In this document: piece by piece, positions 51,304 to 58,565 of the stretch
Position numbering within the stretch: the first letter of the stretch is position 1
Layout of the letters: each line of letters begins with the position of its first letter
DNA from: an uncultured Clostridia bacterium
GTDB lineage: Bacteria > Bacillota > Clostridia > Christensenellales > Borkfalkiaceae
Direction: 5' to 3'
Assembly (NCBI GenBank): GCA_947625095.1
Contig: CANQMX010000009.1
Coordinates: 1 to 64,000 of the forward strand
Length of the DNA: 64,000 nucleotides
Notes under the pieces: model-generated
Told to the model about the DNA's origin: nothing
The model's database searches: none
Seen by the model: the letters and a program-made list of their open reading frames with translations, nothing else
Translations under genes and position numbers: made by a program

Positions 51304-51454
51304 GGAACTGCGTATGACTTCGCCGCGCGCCCCGCGTCATTTTGAGCCGCCGCCCGCGGCAGAGCCGCGGGCGGCGTGTCGAAAAATCCCGAAAAACGAA
51401 GTCCGCCCAACCCCTTGCAGGGCGCGCTGCTTTCCCGAAAATAAGGATTTTTGT

Positions 51455-52141
51455 ATGAATTACACCGTCTGCGAAAGAAAGCTGCTGTTTGTAGAGGACG
51501 ACGAAGCGTTATTGCAGGAAATGGTCGCCTATTTTTCCCGTTCGAATACCGTGTTTACGGCGTCGGATGTGGAGGAGGCCGCCGAAATTTTGGCGGAAAA
51601 CGGCAACATCGATGCCGTCGTGCTCGACCTCATTCTCAAAAACAGCGTGGGGCTGGATCTTTTCAGGTCTTTTCCCGAATTACTACCCCCTCCCGTAGTC
51701 ATTTTATCCTCCCTCGACGACGAGGATATGATCTTTACGGGGCTTACCTCGGGCGCGGTCGATTATGTGGTGAAGCCCTGTTCCATGCACCTGTTGGAGA
51801 CGCACATTGCGCTCCGCCTTCTGCCCAAGGCCGAAGCGGTGGATAGTTTCGGCGGTTTTTCCGTGGACTCCAACTCCCGCACCGTAAGTTATAAGGGCGA
51901 CCCCATTGCGCTCACCCCTTCCGAATTCAATATCTTGTACTTTTTGGTGAAAAACCACGGCCAATACTTCACCGCGGATGAAATTTACGAAAAAATTTGG
52001 TGCGCGCCCAGCCTGCACACGACGACCATCCGCACGCACCTATCCTCCCTCCGCCGTAAACTGAAAATCGCCATGCCCGAAAGCGACGTCATCCACACCG
52101 AATTCAGCAAGGGCTACTGCTTCAAGGGGGATATTTTATGA
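51455..52141 (+). CDS. OmpR-family response regulator
   Basis: A 228-residue protein. The receiver domain has LLFVEDDEALLQEM (acidic pair), the phospho-acceptor Asp in IDAVVLDLILKNSVG near 57, and the Lys in GAVDYVVKPCS near 107. The C-terminal winged helix (about 130-225) has ALTPSEFNILYFLVKNHGQY and TTTIRTHLSSLRRKLK. The start is ATG 51455 with AAGGA 8 nt upstream; the frame stays open upstream through a repeat and is ignored. Its stop overlaps the kinase ATG (ATGA). Confidence 0.93.
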   Translation: MNYTVCERKLLFVEDDEALLQEMVAYFSRSNTVFTASDVEEAAEILAENGNIDAVVLDLILKNSVGLDLFRSFPELLPPPVVILSSLDDEDMIFTGLTSGAVDYVVKPCSMHLLETHIALRLLPKAEAVDSFGGFSVDSNSRTVSYKGDPIALTPSEFNILYFLVKNHGQYFTADEIYEKIWCAPSLHTTTIRTHLSSLRRKLKIAMPESDVIHTEFSKGYCFKGDIL

Positions 52142-54150
52142 AGAAAAATGTTCTGAATGTTCTCATTGCGGTGGGGTTCTTTGTCGTCTCTGTGGTGTTT
52201 GCGCTCATTTTATTGTTTACGGGGGATAGCGCCGTCGCCCAAACGCCCGTACGCAAAAAGGATTTTTCGGGCGTCTCCGCCAACGTCGTCTCCGTTTTCG
52301 ATGTGCACGGCGTGATGAAAATGACGGCGGTCAACTATCTTCCCAACGAATTTGCGGGGCTGAATGAAACCGTCTCCGATGCCAACGACGGCGCAAATCC
52401 CGCAAAGCGCGGCACATATCGGTTCTACATCGACACTTTGACAAATGAGGAATGGGCGCAGAGGGAAAGCCTCGACCGCCTCTTGAAGCCCGACGGAAAT
52501 TGGCATTTGACGATGTATCTCCCGCCCGTCTTTTCGGCGTGCAGCGTGTTCGTGCAGTATGAAAGCGCGGATTACGTCGGCTCGATCGACCGATATAACA
52601 TCCAATACTACCTCAATTACTCGTCGGACTCCGAATTTGACGACGCCGCCTTGCACCAAACGGCAACAAAGCCCATGTTCCTCGATATCCCCATCTCTTC
52701 CGACGGGAAATATTCCAAGGAATGTAAGGTGACCATTCACTACGAGACGGATAACGCAAATTTCGTGGGCTTTTTCGGGCCCGTCCTCATCGGCGAGGAT
52801 GCGGCGGTGCACCGTGCCGTAAACGTTAACCGTTCCGTTCTCTTGGCGGCCGCGTGCATCGCCGCCGGCACGCTGCTTTTGTTCCTCTTGATCTGTATTC
52901 TCAAGCGCTCCTTCCCCTTCGTTCCTCAACTTTTGTTCGCGGTGGGAATTTTCTTGGCGCTCTTTTCCTCATATGCACTCTTCGGCTACACGGGCGTGCC
53001 CTATCTCATGAGCGCCATCCGCCGCGCCTCTCTGGGCTTCATCCTCTTCGGCGCCGCGCTCTATCTCCCCAAAAAAATCGGTAAAGTCCCCGTCCTCTAT
53101 CTTACGAGTGCCGCCGTCGCCGTTGCCACAGTGCTCGCCACCGTCTCCTCCTTCTGTACAACCGTTGCGGCCTACACCGCGGTGTGCTATTCCTATATCG
53201 CCTTGGCGTTCGTCTGCATCGTTGTCCTCCTCGGGTTTACGGTACGCGATATCTGCAAAAATGCGCCTCTTGGGCTGCGTCTGAATACCGTCATCGCCGG
53301 CGTTGCCACCGTATTTGCTCTGTTTTCGGCTCGGCCCGTCCCCTTCATCATGCTCTCCCCCGCGTTTTGGCTGTACCTCGGCGAACTCGGCGTCACGTTT
53401 GTTTTGGGGCTGCGCGAATTCATCACCGCCGAGATCCACAACCGCTACCTCACGACCAACCTGGAGCAGGAAGTCGAGCGGCAGACGCAGAGTTTGCAGA
53501 ACATCCTCGCCGAGCGCGACAACATTTTGCTGTATGTCAGCCACGATATGAAAAAAACCGTCCTCGGAATGGGCAACGCCCTGACCGATCTGCGGCAAAA
53601 TTTATCCACCCCCGAACTGCTGTCAAAGGCGGATTATATTCTGCAAAAAAATGCCGAACTCAAAAAGAACCTCGCGGAAATCGGGAAGTACGGCAAGCAA
53701 AACTACGTCGCGGAACAATCGGAAATCATAAATTTGAGCACGATCGTGCGAGCCGTCGCCGAAGAACTGCGCCCCGACTGCGAGGCAAACGGAATTCTTC
53801 TTTCGGTCACATTGCCCGAGAGATTGGATGTATATGCCAAAAAAGTCGCCCTTCAAAGCGTAATTCTCAATTTGATCCTCAATGCGATCGAGCACTCGTT
53901 CTGCGAGCACCTCTATGTGAGCGTCACCAAGCGCAAGGGCTTCTGCCGCCTCGACGTCGCGGACGACGGCCATGGGGTCACACTCAATGACAATATCTTC
54001 GCTCCGTATGTCACGAGCGTTCCCTCCGATAGCAACTCCGGCCTCGGCCTGTATTTGGCGAAAACCGCCATCGAGGCGATGCACGGCGAATTGACATTCG
54101 AGCGCAAAAACGAGTTGACGGTCTTTTCCGCCACCCTGCCCCTCGCCTAA
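52138..54150 (+). CDS. Membrane sensor histidine kinase (7TMR-DISM-like)
   Basis: 670 residues. The first membrane segment or signal is VLIAVGFFVVSVVFALILLF (8-27). An extracellular sensor domain follows to about 230, then seven membrane segments (about 235-430), a 7TMR-DISM-like layout. The coiled linker RYLTTNLEQEVERQTQSLQN leads to the His box YVSHDMKKTVLGMGNAL near 465 and the ATPase domain: N box LNLILNAIEHSF, G1 DVADDGHGV and G2 SNSGLGLYLAK. It pairs with the upstream regulator. The ligand is unknown. DISM sensors often detect carbohydrates or small molecules. Confidence 0.92.
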   Translation: MKKNVLNVLIAVGFFVVSVVFALILLFTGDSAVAQTPVRKKDFSGVSANVVSVFDVHGVMKMTAVNYLPNEFAGLNETVSDANDGANPAKRGTYRFYIDTLTNEEWAQRESLDRLLKPDGNWHLTMYLPPVFSACSVFVQYESADYVGSIDRYNIQYYLNYSSDSEFDDAALHQTATKPMFLDIPISSDGKYSKECKVTIHYETDNANFVGFFGPVLIGEDAAVHRAVNVNRSVLLAAACIAAGTLLLFLLICILKRSFPFVPQLLFAVGIFLALFSSYALFGYTGVPYLMSAIRRASLGFILFGAALYLPKKIGKVPVLYLTSAAVAVATVLATVSSFCTTVAAYTAVCYSYIALAFVCIVVLLGFTVRDICKNAPLGLRLNTVIAGVATVFALFSARPVPFIMLSPAFWLYLGELGVTFVLGLREFITAEIHNRYLTTNLEQEVERQTQSLQNILAERDNILLYVSHDMKKTVLGMGNALTDLRQNLSTPELLSKADYILQKNAELKKNLAEIGKYGKQNYVAEQSEIINLSTIVRAVAEELRPDCEANGILLSVTLPERLDVYAKKVALQSVILNLILNAIEHSFCEHLYVSVTKRKGFCRLDVADDGHGVTLNDNIFAPYVTSVPSDSNSGLGLYLAKTAIEAMHGELTFERKNELTVFSATLPLA

Positions 54151-54165
54151 AATCACTTGTAACGC

Positions 54166-54194
54166 AAAACAGCCCCTATTGGGGCTGTTTTTTT
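54166..54194 (+). terminator. Terminator of the two-component operon
   Basis: AACAGCCCC-TATT-GGGGCTGTTTTTTT. It also abuts the 3' end of the convergent tRNA-Leu and may serve both. Confidence 0.88.
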
Positions 54195-54280
54195 GGTGCG
54201 AGTAATCGGATTTGAACCGATATGGGATCTCTCCCGAAAGATTTTAAGTCTTTTGCGTCTGCCGATTTCGCCATACTCGC
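54194..54280 (-). tRNA. tRNA-Leu (anticodon TAA)
   Basis: Acceptor GCGAGTA/TACTCGC with discriminator A and encoded CCA. Anticodon stem AAAGA/TCTTT with loop CTTAAAA. A long class II variable arm (CGGGAGAGATCCCAT) and T arm ATCGG-TTCAAAT-CCGAT complete it. Confidence 0.95.
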
Positions 54281-54406
54281 ATATTAAATTGTATTGGGCT
54301 TCCGAAAAAGATTGCGGAGCAAGATTTTTCGGAAAAAGGAGGCGCAACGGAGCGCACTTGCGCTTTTTTGCAGAAAAAGCGCTCGAAGCGGAGTTTGCGC
54401 CGACGC
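54281..54406 (-). mobile_element. Structured insert between truncated and intact tRNA-Leu
   Basis: Read on the minus strand it runs CGTCGGCGCAAACTCCGCTT ... GTGCGCTCCGTTGCGCC ... TTCCGAAAAATCTTGC ... TCTTTTTCGGAAGCCCAAT, then ~15 nt to the intact tRNA. It aligns along its length with 26190-26316 beside tRNA-Arg. Outer pairing GGCGCAA/TTGCGCC is kept. The inner hairpin is GCGCTTTTT/AAAAAGCGC here but GCCCTT/AAGGGC there. The second hairpin (CTTCCGAAAAA/TTTTTCGGAAG) also covaries. Confidence 0.62.
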
Positions 54407-54432
54407 GCGTCTGCCGATTTCGCCATACTCGC
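54407..54432 (-). pseudogene. Truncated duplicate of tRNA-Leu (first 26 nt)
   Basis: Identical to nt 1-26 of the intact tRNA-Leu 152 bp downstream in transcription direction. It stops at the start of the anticodon stem. The promoter TTGACA-17-TAAAAT lies on this side. Confidence 0.92.
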
Positions 54433-54472
54433 ATAGAATATGAAATTTTCTCAAACTCACGACTTCGTGAAC

Positions 54473-54501
54473 ATTTTATCCTCTTTCACGGCATTTGTCA
54501 A
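54473..54501 (-). promoter_or_regulatory. Promoter upstream of the truncated tRNA-Leu copy
   Basis: TTGACA (54496-54501), a 17-nt spacer, and TAAAAT (54473-54478). Transcripts would pass through the truncated copy and the insert before the intact tRNA. Confidence 0.8.
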
Positions 54502-54613
54502 CTGAATTCCGCCGCCCGCATATAACAAAAAGCGGCGGCCATGTTCACGCCGCCCCCATCAAGCCCCACCCCAAGCGCCTTTCATCATGCCGCCCCACCC
54601 CAGGCGTCCTTTT

Positions 54614-55483
54614 TTACGCCGCCACATCGCGCAGCCGCAAAGCAAAGTCGCCCCGCTCCACGGCGGCGAGGTACTCCTCCTCGGTGAGTTCGCACAAAAA
54701 ACTCTCCCCGTCGAAGAGGAGGAGGGTCAGATACCTGTCGTCGCGCAAAAAGCGCAGGGCGTCCTGCACGGTGCAGTCGGCGGAGAGGGCAATGCGCGTC
54801 TCCTCAACGCCGCGGGCAAAACTTTTCTTGCGTGAAAAGGTCAGCCGCCGATAAGAACCCCCGCCCACCGCTCCCGTGGCGAGCAGCCCCGCGAAGATGA
54901 GCGCGGAGAACGCGGGCGCAGAGGAGGGGGAAACGCAGGTATACACAAAGTAGCCCAAAACGCCGGCGGCGGCAAGCAAATTCACCGCCGCGCAGATGCC
55001 CTTCGCCCACTTTGCGCCGAGCGGTTCTAAAAGGATCCGCAGCGCCCGCCCGCCGTCCAAAGGGTACGCGGGCAGCAGGTTGACAAAGAACAGCGAGAAG
55101 GATACGATCGCCGCCGTATCGGTGTAGGGGTAGGTCTCGGGCCAGAGCCACCACAGCGCGACGAACAAAAAGCCCGTCGCAAGGTTGCAAAGCGGCCCTG
55201 CGGCGAGCACGGAAAGTTCCCGCTTTCTGCCGATGCCCGCAATGTCGCCCGCGATGGCCGCGCCGTAGGGCATGAGCACCACCCTGTCGAGGGTGAAGCC
55301 GTACCGCCGCGCAACAAATGCGTGCGCGCACTCGTGTTCGAGGGCGGCCACGGTCGCCGCGAGGAAGAGCGGCAATTCCCCCGTGCAGGCGGAAAGCACG
55401 CCCGCAAGGAGGAAGAGCGGATGAACGGTAAGTTTGGGGGCGTTCAGTTCCAGGCGAGTTTGTTTCCGTTTACGGAATAGCAA
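54614..55483 (-). CDS. spoIVFB: SpoIVFB-type site-2 metalloprotease
   Basis: A 289-residue, multi-pass M50 intramembrane protease. The zinc motif is ALEHECAHAF near residue 48, and the third ligand is in NLLPAYPLDGGRALR near 135. The C-terminal ~90 residues form a CBS-like domain (ALSADCTVQDALRFLRDD). SpoIVFB cleaves pro-sigma-K at the forespore membrane. The start is taken as TTG 55483, overlapping spoIVFA by 40 nt; a CTG about 30 nt later is possible, because typical homologues begin near KLTVHPLFLL. The order spoIVFA-spoIVFB is as in Bacillus. Confidence 0.88.
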   Translation of the reverse strand: MLFRKRKQTRLELNAPKLTVHPLFLLAGVLSACTGELPLFLAATVAALEHECAHAFVARRYGFTLDRVVLMPYGAAIAGDIAGIGRKRELSVLAAGPLCNLATGFLFVALWWLWPETYPYTDTAAIVSFSLFFVNLLPAYPLDGGRALRILLEPLGAKWAKGICAAVNLLAAAGVLGYFVYTCVSPSSAPAFSALIFAGLLATGAVGGGSYRRLTFSRKKSFARGVEETRIALSADCTVQDALRFLRDDRYLTLLLFDGESFLCELTEEEYLAAVERGDFALRLRDVAA

Positions 55484-56184
55484 TTCAGGATCTCCCCCTC
55501 GTTGTAGAAGCCCACGCGCACTTCGCCCTCCCCGTCGGAGCGGCCGACGGCGATGTTGCCGTACACCGTTGCGCCCTGATCGACGCAGACGCTATCCAGC
55601 CCGCTGATGACGCTGTGGAAACTATCCGAATGTTTGATCTCTATCGTATAGCCCGCCGTCTCGTTGCCGCTGACGGATGCCACCGTCCCGTCGCAGGGGG
55701 CGTACACGGTGCAGGGGGCGGAGAAAGTCAGTTCGCCGTTCTCGCTCACCGCGAATTCGACGTCGGTGTAGTCGTTCACGACGGGCGTCAGTTTGAAGTC
55801 GGAATACACGCGGGTATCGGCCTCCGCGGCGGCGCTACCGTTCCCGCCGAAAAGCCCGCGCACAAAGGTATTGATGGCGCTCTCGGGCAGAAAGATATTG
55901 GTCAAAAAGATGGCGGCGCAGAGGGCGCAGACGGCGACGAATTCCCCGATGATGATGCGGCGCGCGCGTTTCTCCTTTCCCGTGCGGGGCTTTACTTCGC
56001 GCTCGATGGGCTTGCTCTCGGCGTAGAGGGGATCGCCCGCCTCCTCCATGCGGCCGTTGACTTGGTCGACAAGTTGTTCGGAAAGTTCGGGTTCGCGGTA
56101 CTTATGCTTTTTTTCTCTCTTGTTTACGGTCACCGTCTCCACGGGGATCTCGAGCATTTCGGCATAGTTGAGTTCTTCGTTCAT
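55444..56184 (-). CDS. spoIVFA: SpoIVFA-like regulator of SpoIVFB
   Basis: A 246-residue protein. The N-terminal ~85 residues are charged and cytoplasmic (NKREKKHKYREPELSEQL), followed by one membrane segment (IIIGEFVAVCALCAAIFLTN, about 88-107). The C-terminal M23-like beta domain (CTVYAPCDGTVASVSGNETA, then SVCVDQGATVYG) lacks a complete LytM metal set. It holds SpoIVFB inactive until a forespore signal arrives. GAGGTGTGAT precedes ATG 56184. The assignment rests on domain layout plus its position before spoIVFB. Confidence 0.83.
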   Translation of the reverse strand: MNEELNYAEMLEIPVETVTVNKREKKHKYREPELSEQLVDQVNGRMEEAGDPLYAESKPIEREVKPRTGKEKRARRIIIGEFVAVCALCAAIFLTNIFLPESAINTFVRGLFGGNGSAAAEADTRVYSDFKLTPVVNDYTDVEFAVSENGELTFSAPCTVYAPCDGTVASVSGNETAGYTIEIKHSDSFHSVISGLDSVCVDQGATVYGNIAVGRSDGEGEVRVGFYNEGEILNCYSVNGNKLAWN

Positions 56185-56334
56185 ATCACACCTCGTTGGG
56201 TTAATTTGCGTTGGCGGGACATCCCTCTGCCAAGCTATCATAATGTATGCCGCTTTTTTTTGGGTTAGAAGAAAAAAGCTCTGTCGAAAGAGCGCGACAG
56301 AGGCGGAAAGAAAAAATATTATAGAGGTTTTACC

Positions 56335-56930
56335 AACCGACGAAGTCCAACCCCTCATACCGAGTCGCCGCAGGCGACGAGTGTATCTTCCCCCCAACGC
56401 AGTCCTCGTCCCGCGTGTTTTTTTCTCGCACCGCCCCGCCCGCACCATTCGTTTACTAAGGGCGGCACGAGCGGCATAGCCGCGAAGTAGCGCCGCCGTG
56501 CGGTAACTCGGCGGCGCAGTAATCCCTTTTCCACAGCCTGCTTATATAAAATGTCATTTCGCCCGACGCGTAGCGGCGCACGAAGTACCAAGCGAAGCGC
56601 GTGGAGAAATCTCTACCTTGTTCTTGCCCCTTAATTTCCCGCCTCGCACCGCCCCGCGCGCACACATTGTCCTTTCCTCATACCGAGTTTGCGCCGCCGC
56701 GGCATTTGCCGCGGCGGCGCAAACGAGTGTATCTTCCCCCCAACGCCGTCCCCGCCGCGGCGGCGCAAACGAGAATATCTTGCTTCCCCCTTGAGGGGGA
56801 AGTGGCGCGCGCCCTTGCGCGCCGAAAGGGGTGTCGCCCTCTTCGCCCCACCATATATGATCCCCCTCCCCGCGCCATTGAGCGCGGGGAGGGGGACGCA
56901 GGGGGAGGGGCACCAAAATGACCCGCGTCA
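56335..56930. repeat. Intergenic hairpin island between spoIVFA and the cysteine desulfurase
   Basis: No gene is seen in 56185-56946. It contains a CCTCATACCGA...GAGTGTATC copy with stem GTCGCC-GCA-GGCGAC (56353-56387), and a second with a 17-bp stem GTTTGCGCCGCCGCGGC (56676-56733), followed by a half copy ending CGAGAATATC (to 56782). Others are a CCGCACCATTCGTTTACTAAGG unit (56443-56520), a GTCATTTCGCCC...GGAGAAATCTCTACC element (56551-56617), and a TTCCCCCTTGAGGGGGAA-GTGGC-stem-GAAAGGGGTGTC module (56786-56835). Confidence 0.75.
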
Positions 56931-56946
56931 ACGGGCAAAACCGAGC

Positions 56947-58041
56947 CTACCCCCTCAACAATTCGCCCACCGTTCGCGCGGCAAAGCGCACCTCCTCCTC
57001 GGTCGTCTCCCTGCCAAAGGAAAACCTCACGCCGCGTTTTGCTTCGGCCTCGCTTCGGCCCATGGCGAGCATGACGTGCGACGGCAGAGACGCGTGCGCC
57101 GAGCACGCCGCCCCGCCCGAGGCCGCCACGCCCTTCAAGTCGAGGGCGTTCAAAAAGGCGTCGCCCCCGCGCGCAAAGGTGACGTGGGAGATGTTGGGCG
57201 CGCGGTTTTCGCCGTCAAAGCGCACCCCGTCCCCCCAATTTTGCCTCAAAAGCGCCTCAAAGAGGTCGCGGCGCGCCCCCGTCTGCGCGCAAAACTCCTC
57301 CCGTTCCGCCTGTGCAAGTTCAAGCGCCCGCGCAAAGCCCGCAATGCCCGCAACGTTGAGCGTGCCGCCGCGCAGCCCGCGCTCCTGTTCGCCGCCCGCG
57401 ATGAGGGGGGCAAGCCGCACCCCCTTCTTCACGATGAGAGCGCCCGTCCCCTTCGCGCCGCCGATCTTGTGCGCCGAAAGGGAGATGGCGTCCGCGTGAC
57501 GCAAAATTTCGCGCAGATCTTGCGAGCACGCCGCCTGCACGCAGTCGCAAAACAGCAAAATGTTGCGAGTTTTCGTGAGTTTCGCCGCCTCTTCCACGGG
57601 CTGAACGCACCCCGTCTCGTTGTTGACCGCCATGAGACAGACAAGCCCCGCGCCCGCATCCGCCCGCGCCGCAAGACCGTTCAAATCGCACGCGCCGTTC
57701 CCGTTGACGGGGAAGACTTCGCTCCCGCCCGCACGCATGGGCGCGGCGGAGAGCACGGCGGCGTGTTCGATGGCGGAGACGAGGGCGCGCCCCTCGCCGA
57801 GGCAACGCACGGCCTGGTTGTCGGCCTCCGTCCCGCCCGAGGTGAAGTAGACTTCGCCCGCCGAAACGCCGCAAATCTCGGCGATCTTCGCGCGCGCCTC
57901 GGCAACGGCGTAGGCCGCCCTGCGCCCGAAGGCGTGGAGGCTGTCGGGGTTGCCGAAATTATCGGTGAGGAAGGGGAGCATCGCCTCCCGCACCTCCCTT
58001 CTCACGGGCGTCGTCGCCGCATAATCGAGATACACATTCAT
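56947..58041 (-). CDS. Cysteine desulfurase (NifS/IscS family)
   Basis: A 364-residue PLP enzyme that moves sulfur from cysteine to acceptors such as MnmA or Fe-S scaffolds. The start MNVYLDYAATTPVRREVR is diagnostic. PLP contacts are FTSGGTEADNQAV near 70 and the Schiff-base Lys in SAHKIGGAKGTG near 196. The catalytic Cys loop is ASGGAACSAHASLPSHV near 315. The start ATG 58041 is set by a consensus promoter that ends 6 nt before it (leaderless). The long upstream frame runs through a hairpin and is rejected. It is monocistronic as seen here. Confidence 0.93.
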   Translation of the reverse strand: MNVYLDYAATTPVRREVREAMLPFLTDNFGNPDSLHAFGRRAAYAVAEARAKIAEICGVSAGEVYFTSGGTEADNQAVRCLGEGRALVSAIEHAAVLSAAPMRAGGSEVFPVNGNGACDLNGLAARADAGAGLVCLMAVNNETGCVQPVEEAAKLTKTRNILLFCDCVQAACSQDLREILRHADAISLSAHKIGGAKGTGALIVKKGVRLAPLIAGGEQERGLRGGTLNVAGIAGFARALELAQAEREEFCAQTGARRDLFEALLRQNWGDGVRFDGENRAPNISHVTFARGGDAFLNALDLKGVAASGGAACSAHASLPSHVMLAMGRSEAEAKRGVRFSFGRETTEEEVRFAARTVGELLRG

Positions 58042-58047
58042 GGTTTT

Positions 58048-58076
58048 ATTATATCCGCCCCGCCCGCAAATGTCAA
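58048..58076 (-). promoter_or_regulatory. Consensus promoter of the cysteine desulfurase, leaderless arrangement
   Basis: TTGACA (58071-58076), a 17-nt spacer, and TATAAT (58048-58053). ATG 58041 follows after 6 nt. The layout is the same as at 20695-20723. Confidence 0.8.
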
Positions 58077-58145
58077 TGTTTTCGCACTTTTCGCGCCCAT
58101 TTCCGCTCAATTTGATGAGGGGGAGATTTATGAAAATTTCCCCAT

Positions 58146-58220
58146 AAAGACCTCTGCGGCGGCGCGCGCTGCCGCCGCCCTCGCGGCTGCTGCGCTTGCC
58201 GCCGCAGAGGTCTTTTTTTT
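58146..58220 (+). terminator. Long-loop terminator-like hairpin without an obvious gene
   Basis: AAAGACCTCTGCGGCGGC (58146-58163) pairs perfectly with 58198-58215, followed by T8. The 34-nt loop is itself GC-rich. On the plus strand no upstream gene is present, only a small palindrome GGGGAGATTT/AAAATTTCCCC (about 58119-58143). It may end an unrecognised small RNA or be another repeat. The rest of 58221-58565 contains a GATACACTC...CGGTATGAGG copy and a GC-rich direct repeat. Confidence 0.5.
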
Positions 58221-58384
58221 CACGCGCCGCCGCTTTTTTTGCCCTACTCTCTTCTCTACATAGATATGATACCACAAAATTTTCACTAAAAATTTTGTAT
58301 ATGCCAAAAAATTTTTTATTTTTTTGAACCCCTCCCCGCGGCGAAACCGCGGGGAGGGGATTGGGGGGACTGTGTTCGGGGGAA

Positions 58385-58441
58385 GATACACTCACGCGCC
58401 GCCGCGGCTCAAAGAGCCGCGGCGGCGCGTTCGGTATGAGG
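58385..58441 (+). repeat. GATACACTC-stem-CGGTATGAGG repeat, 17-bp stem
   Basis: GATACACTC, ACGCGCCGCCGCGGCTC, AAA, its exact inverse GAGCCGCGGCGGCGCGT, then TCGGTATGAGG. Confidence 0.88.
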
Positions 58442-58565
58442 GCGGGCCCCGAGGAGGGGCGACGAGGAAATTGCTTCCCGCAAAATATACGCCCCGCGGC
58501 TTATGCTGCGGGGCGCGTTTTTTCATGGAACGGCGCACGTTGCGCGTCGTTCAGACAGCCACCGT

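Noticed and set aside
51197-51454. In-frame extension of the response regulator
   Set aside because: It crosses the promoter and an intergenic repeat; the receiver domain begins just after ATG 51455, which has a ribosome-binding site.
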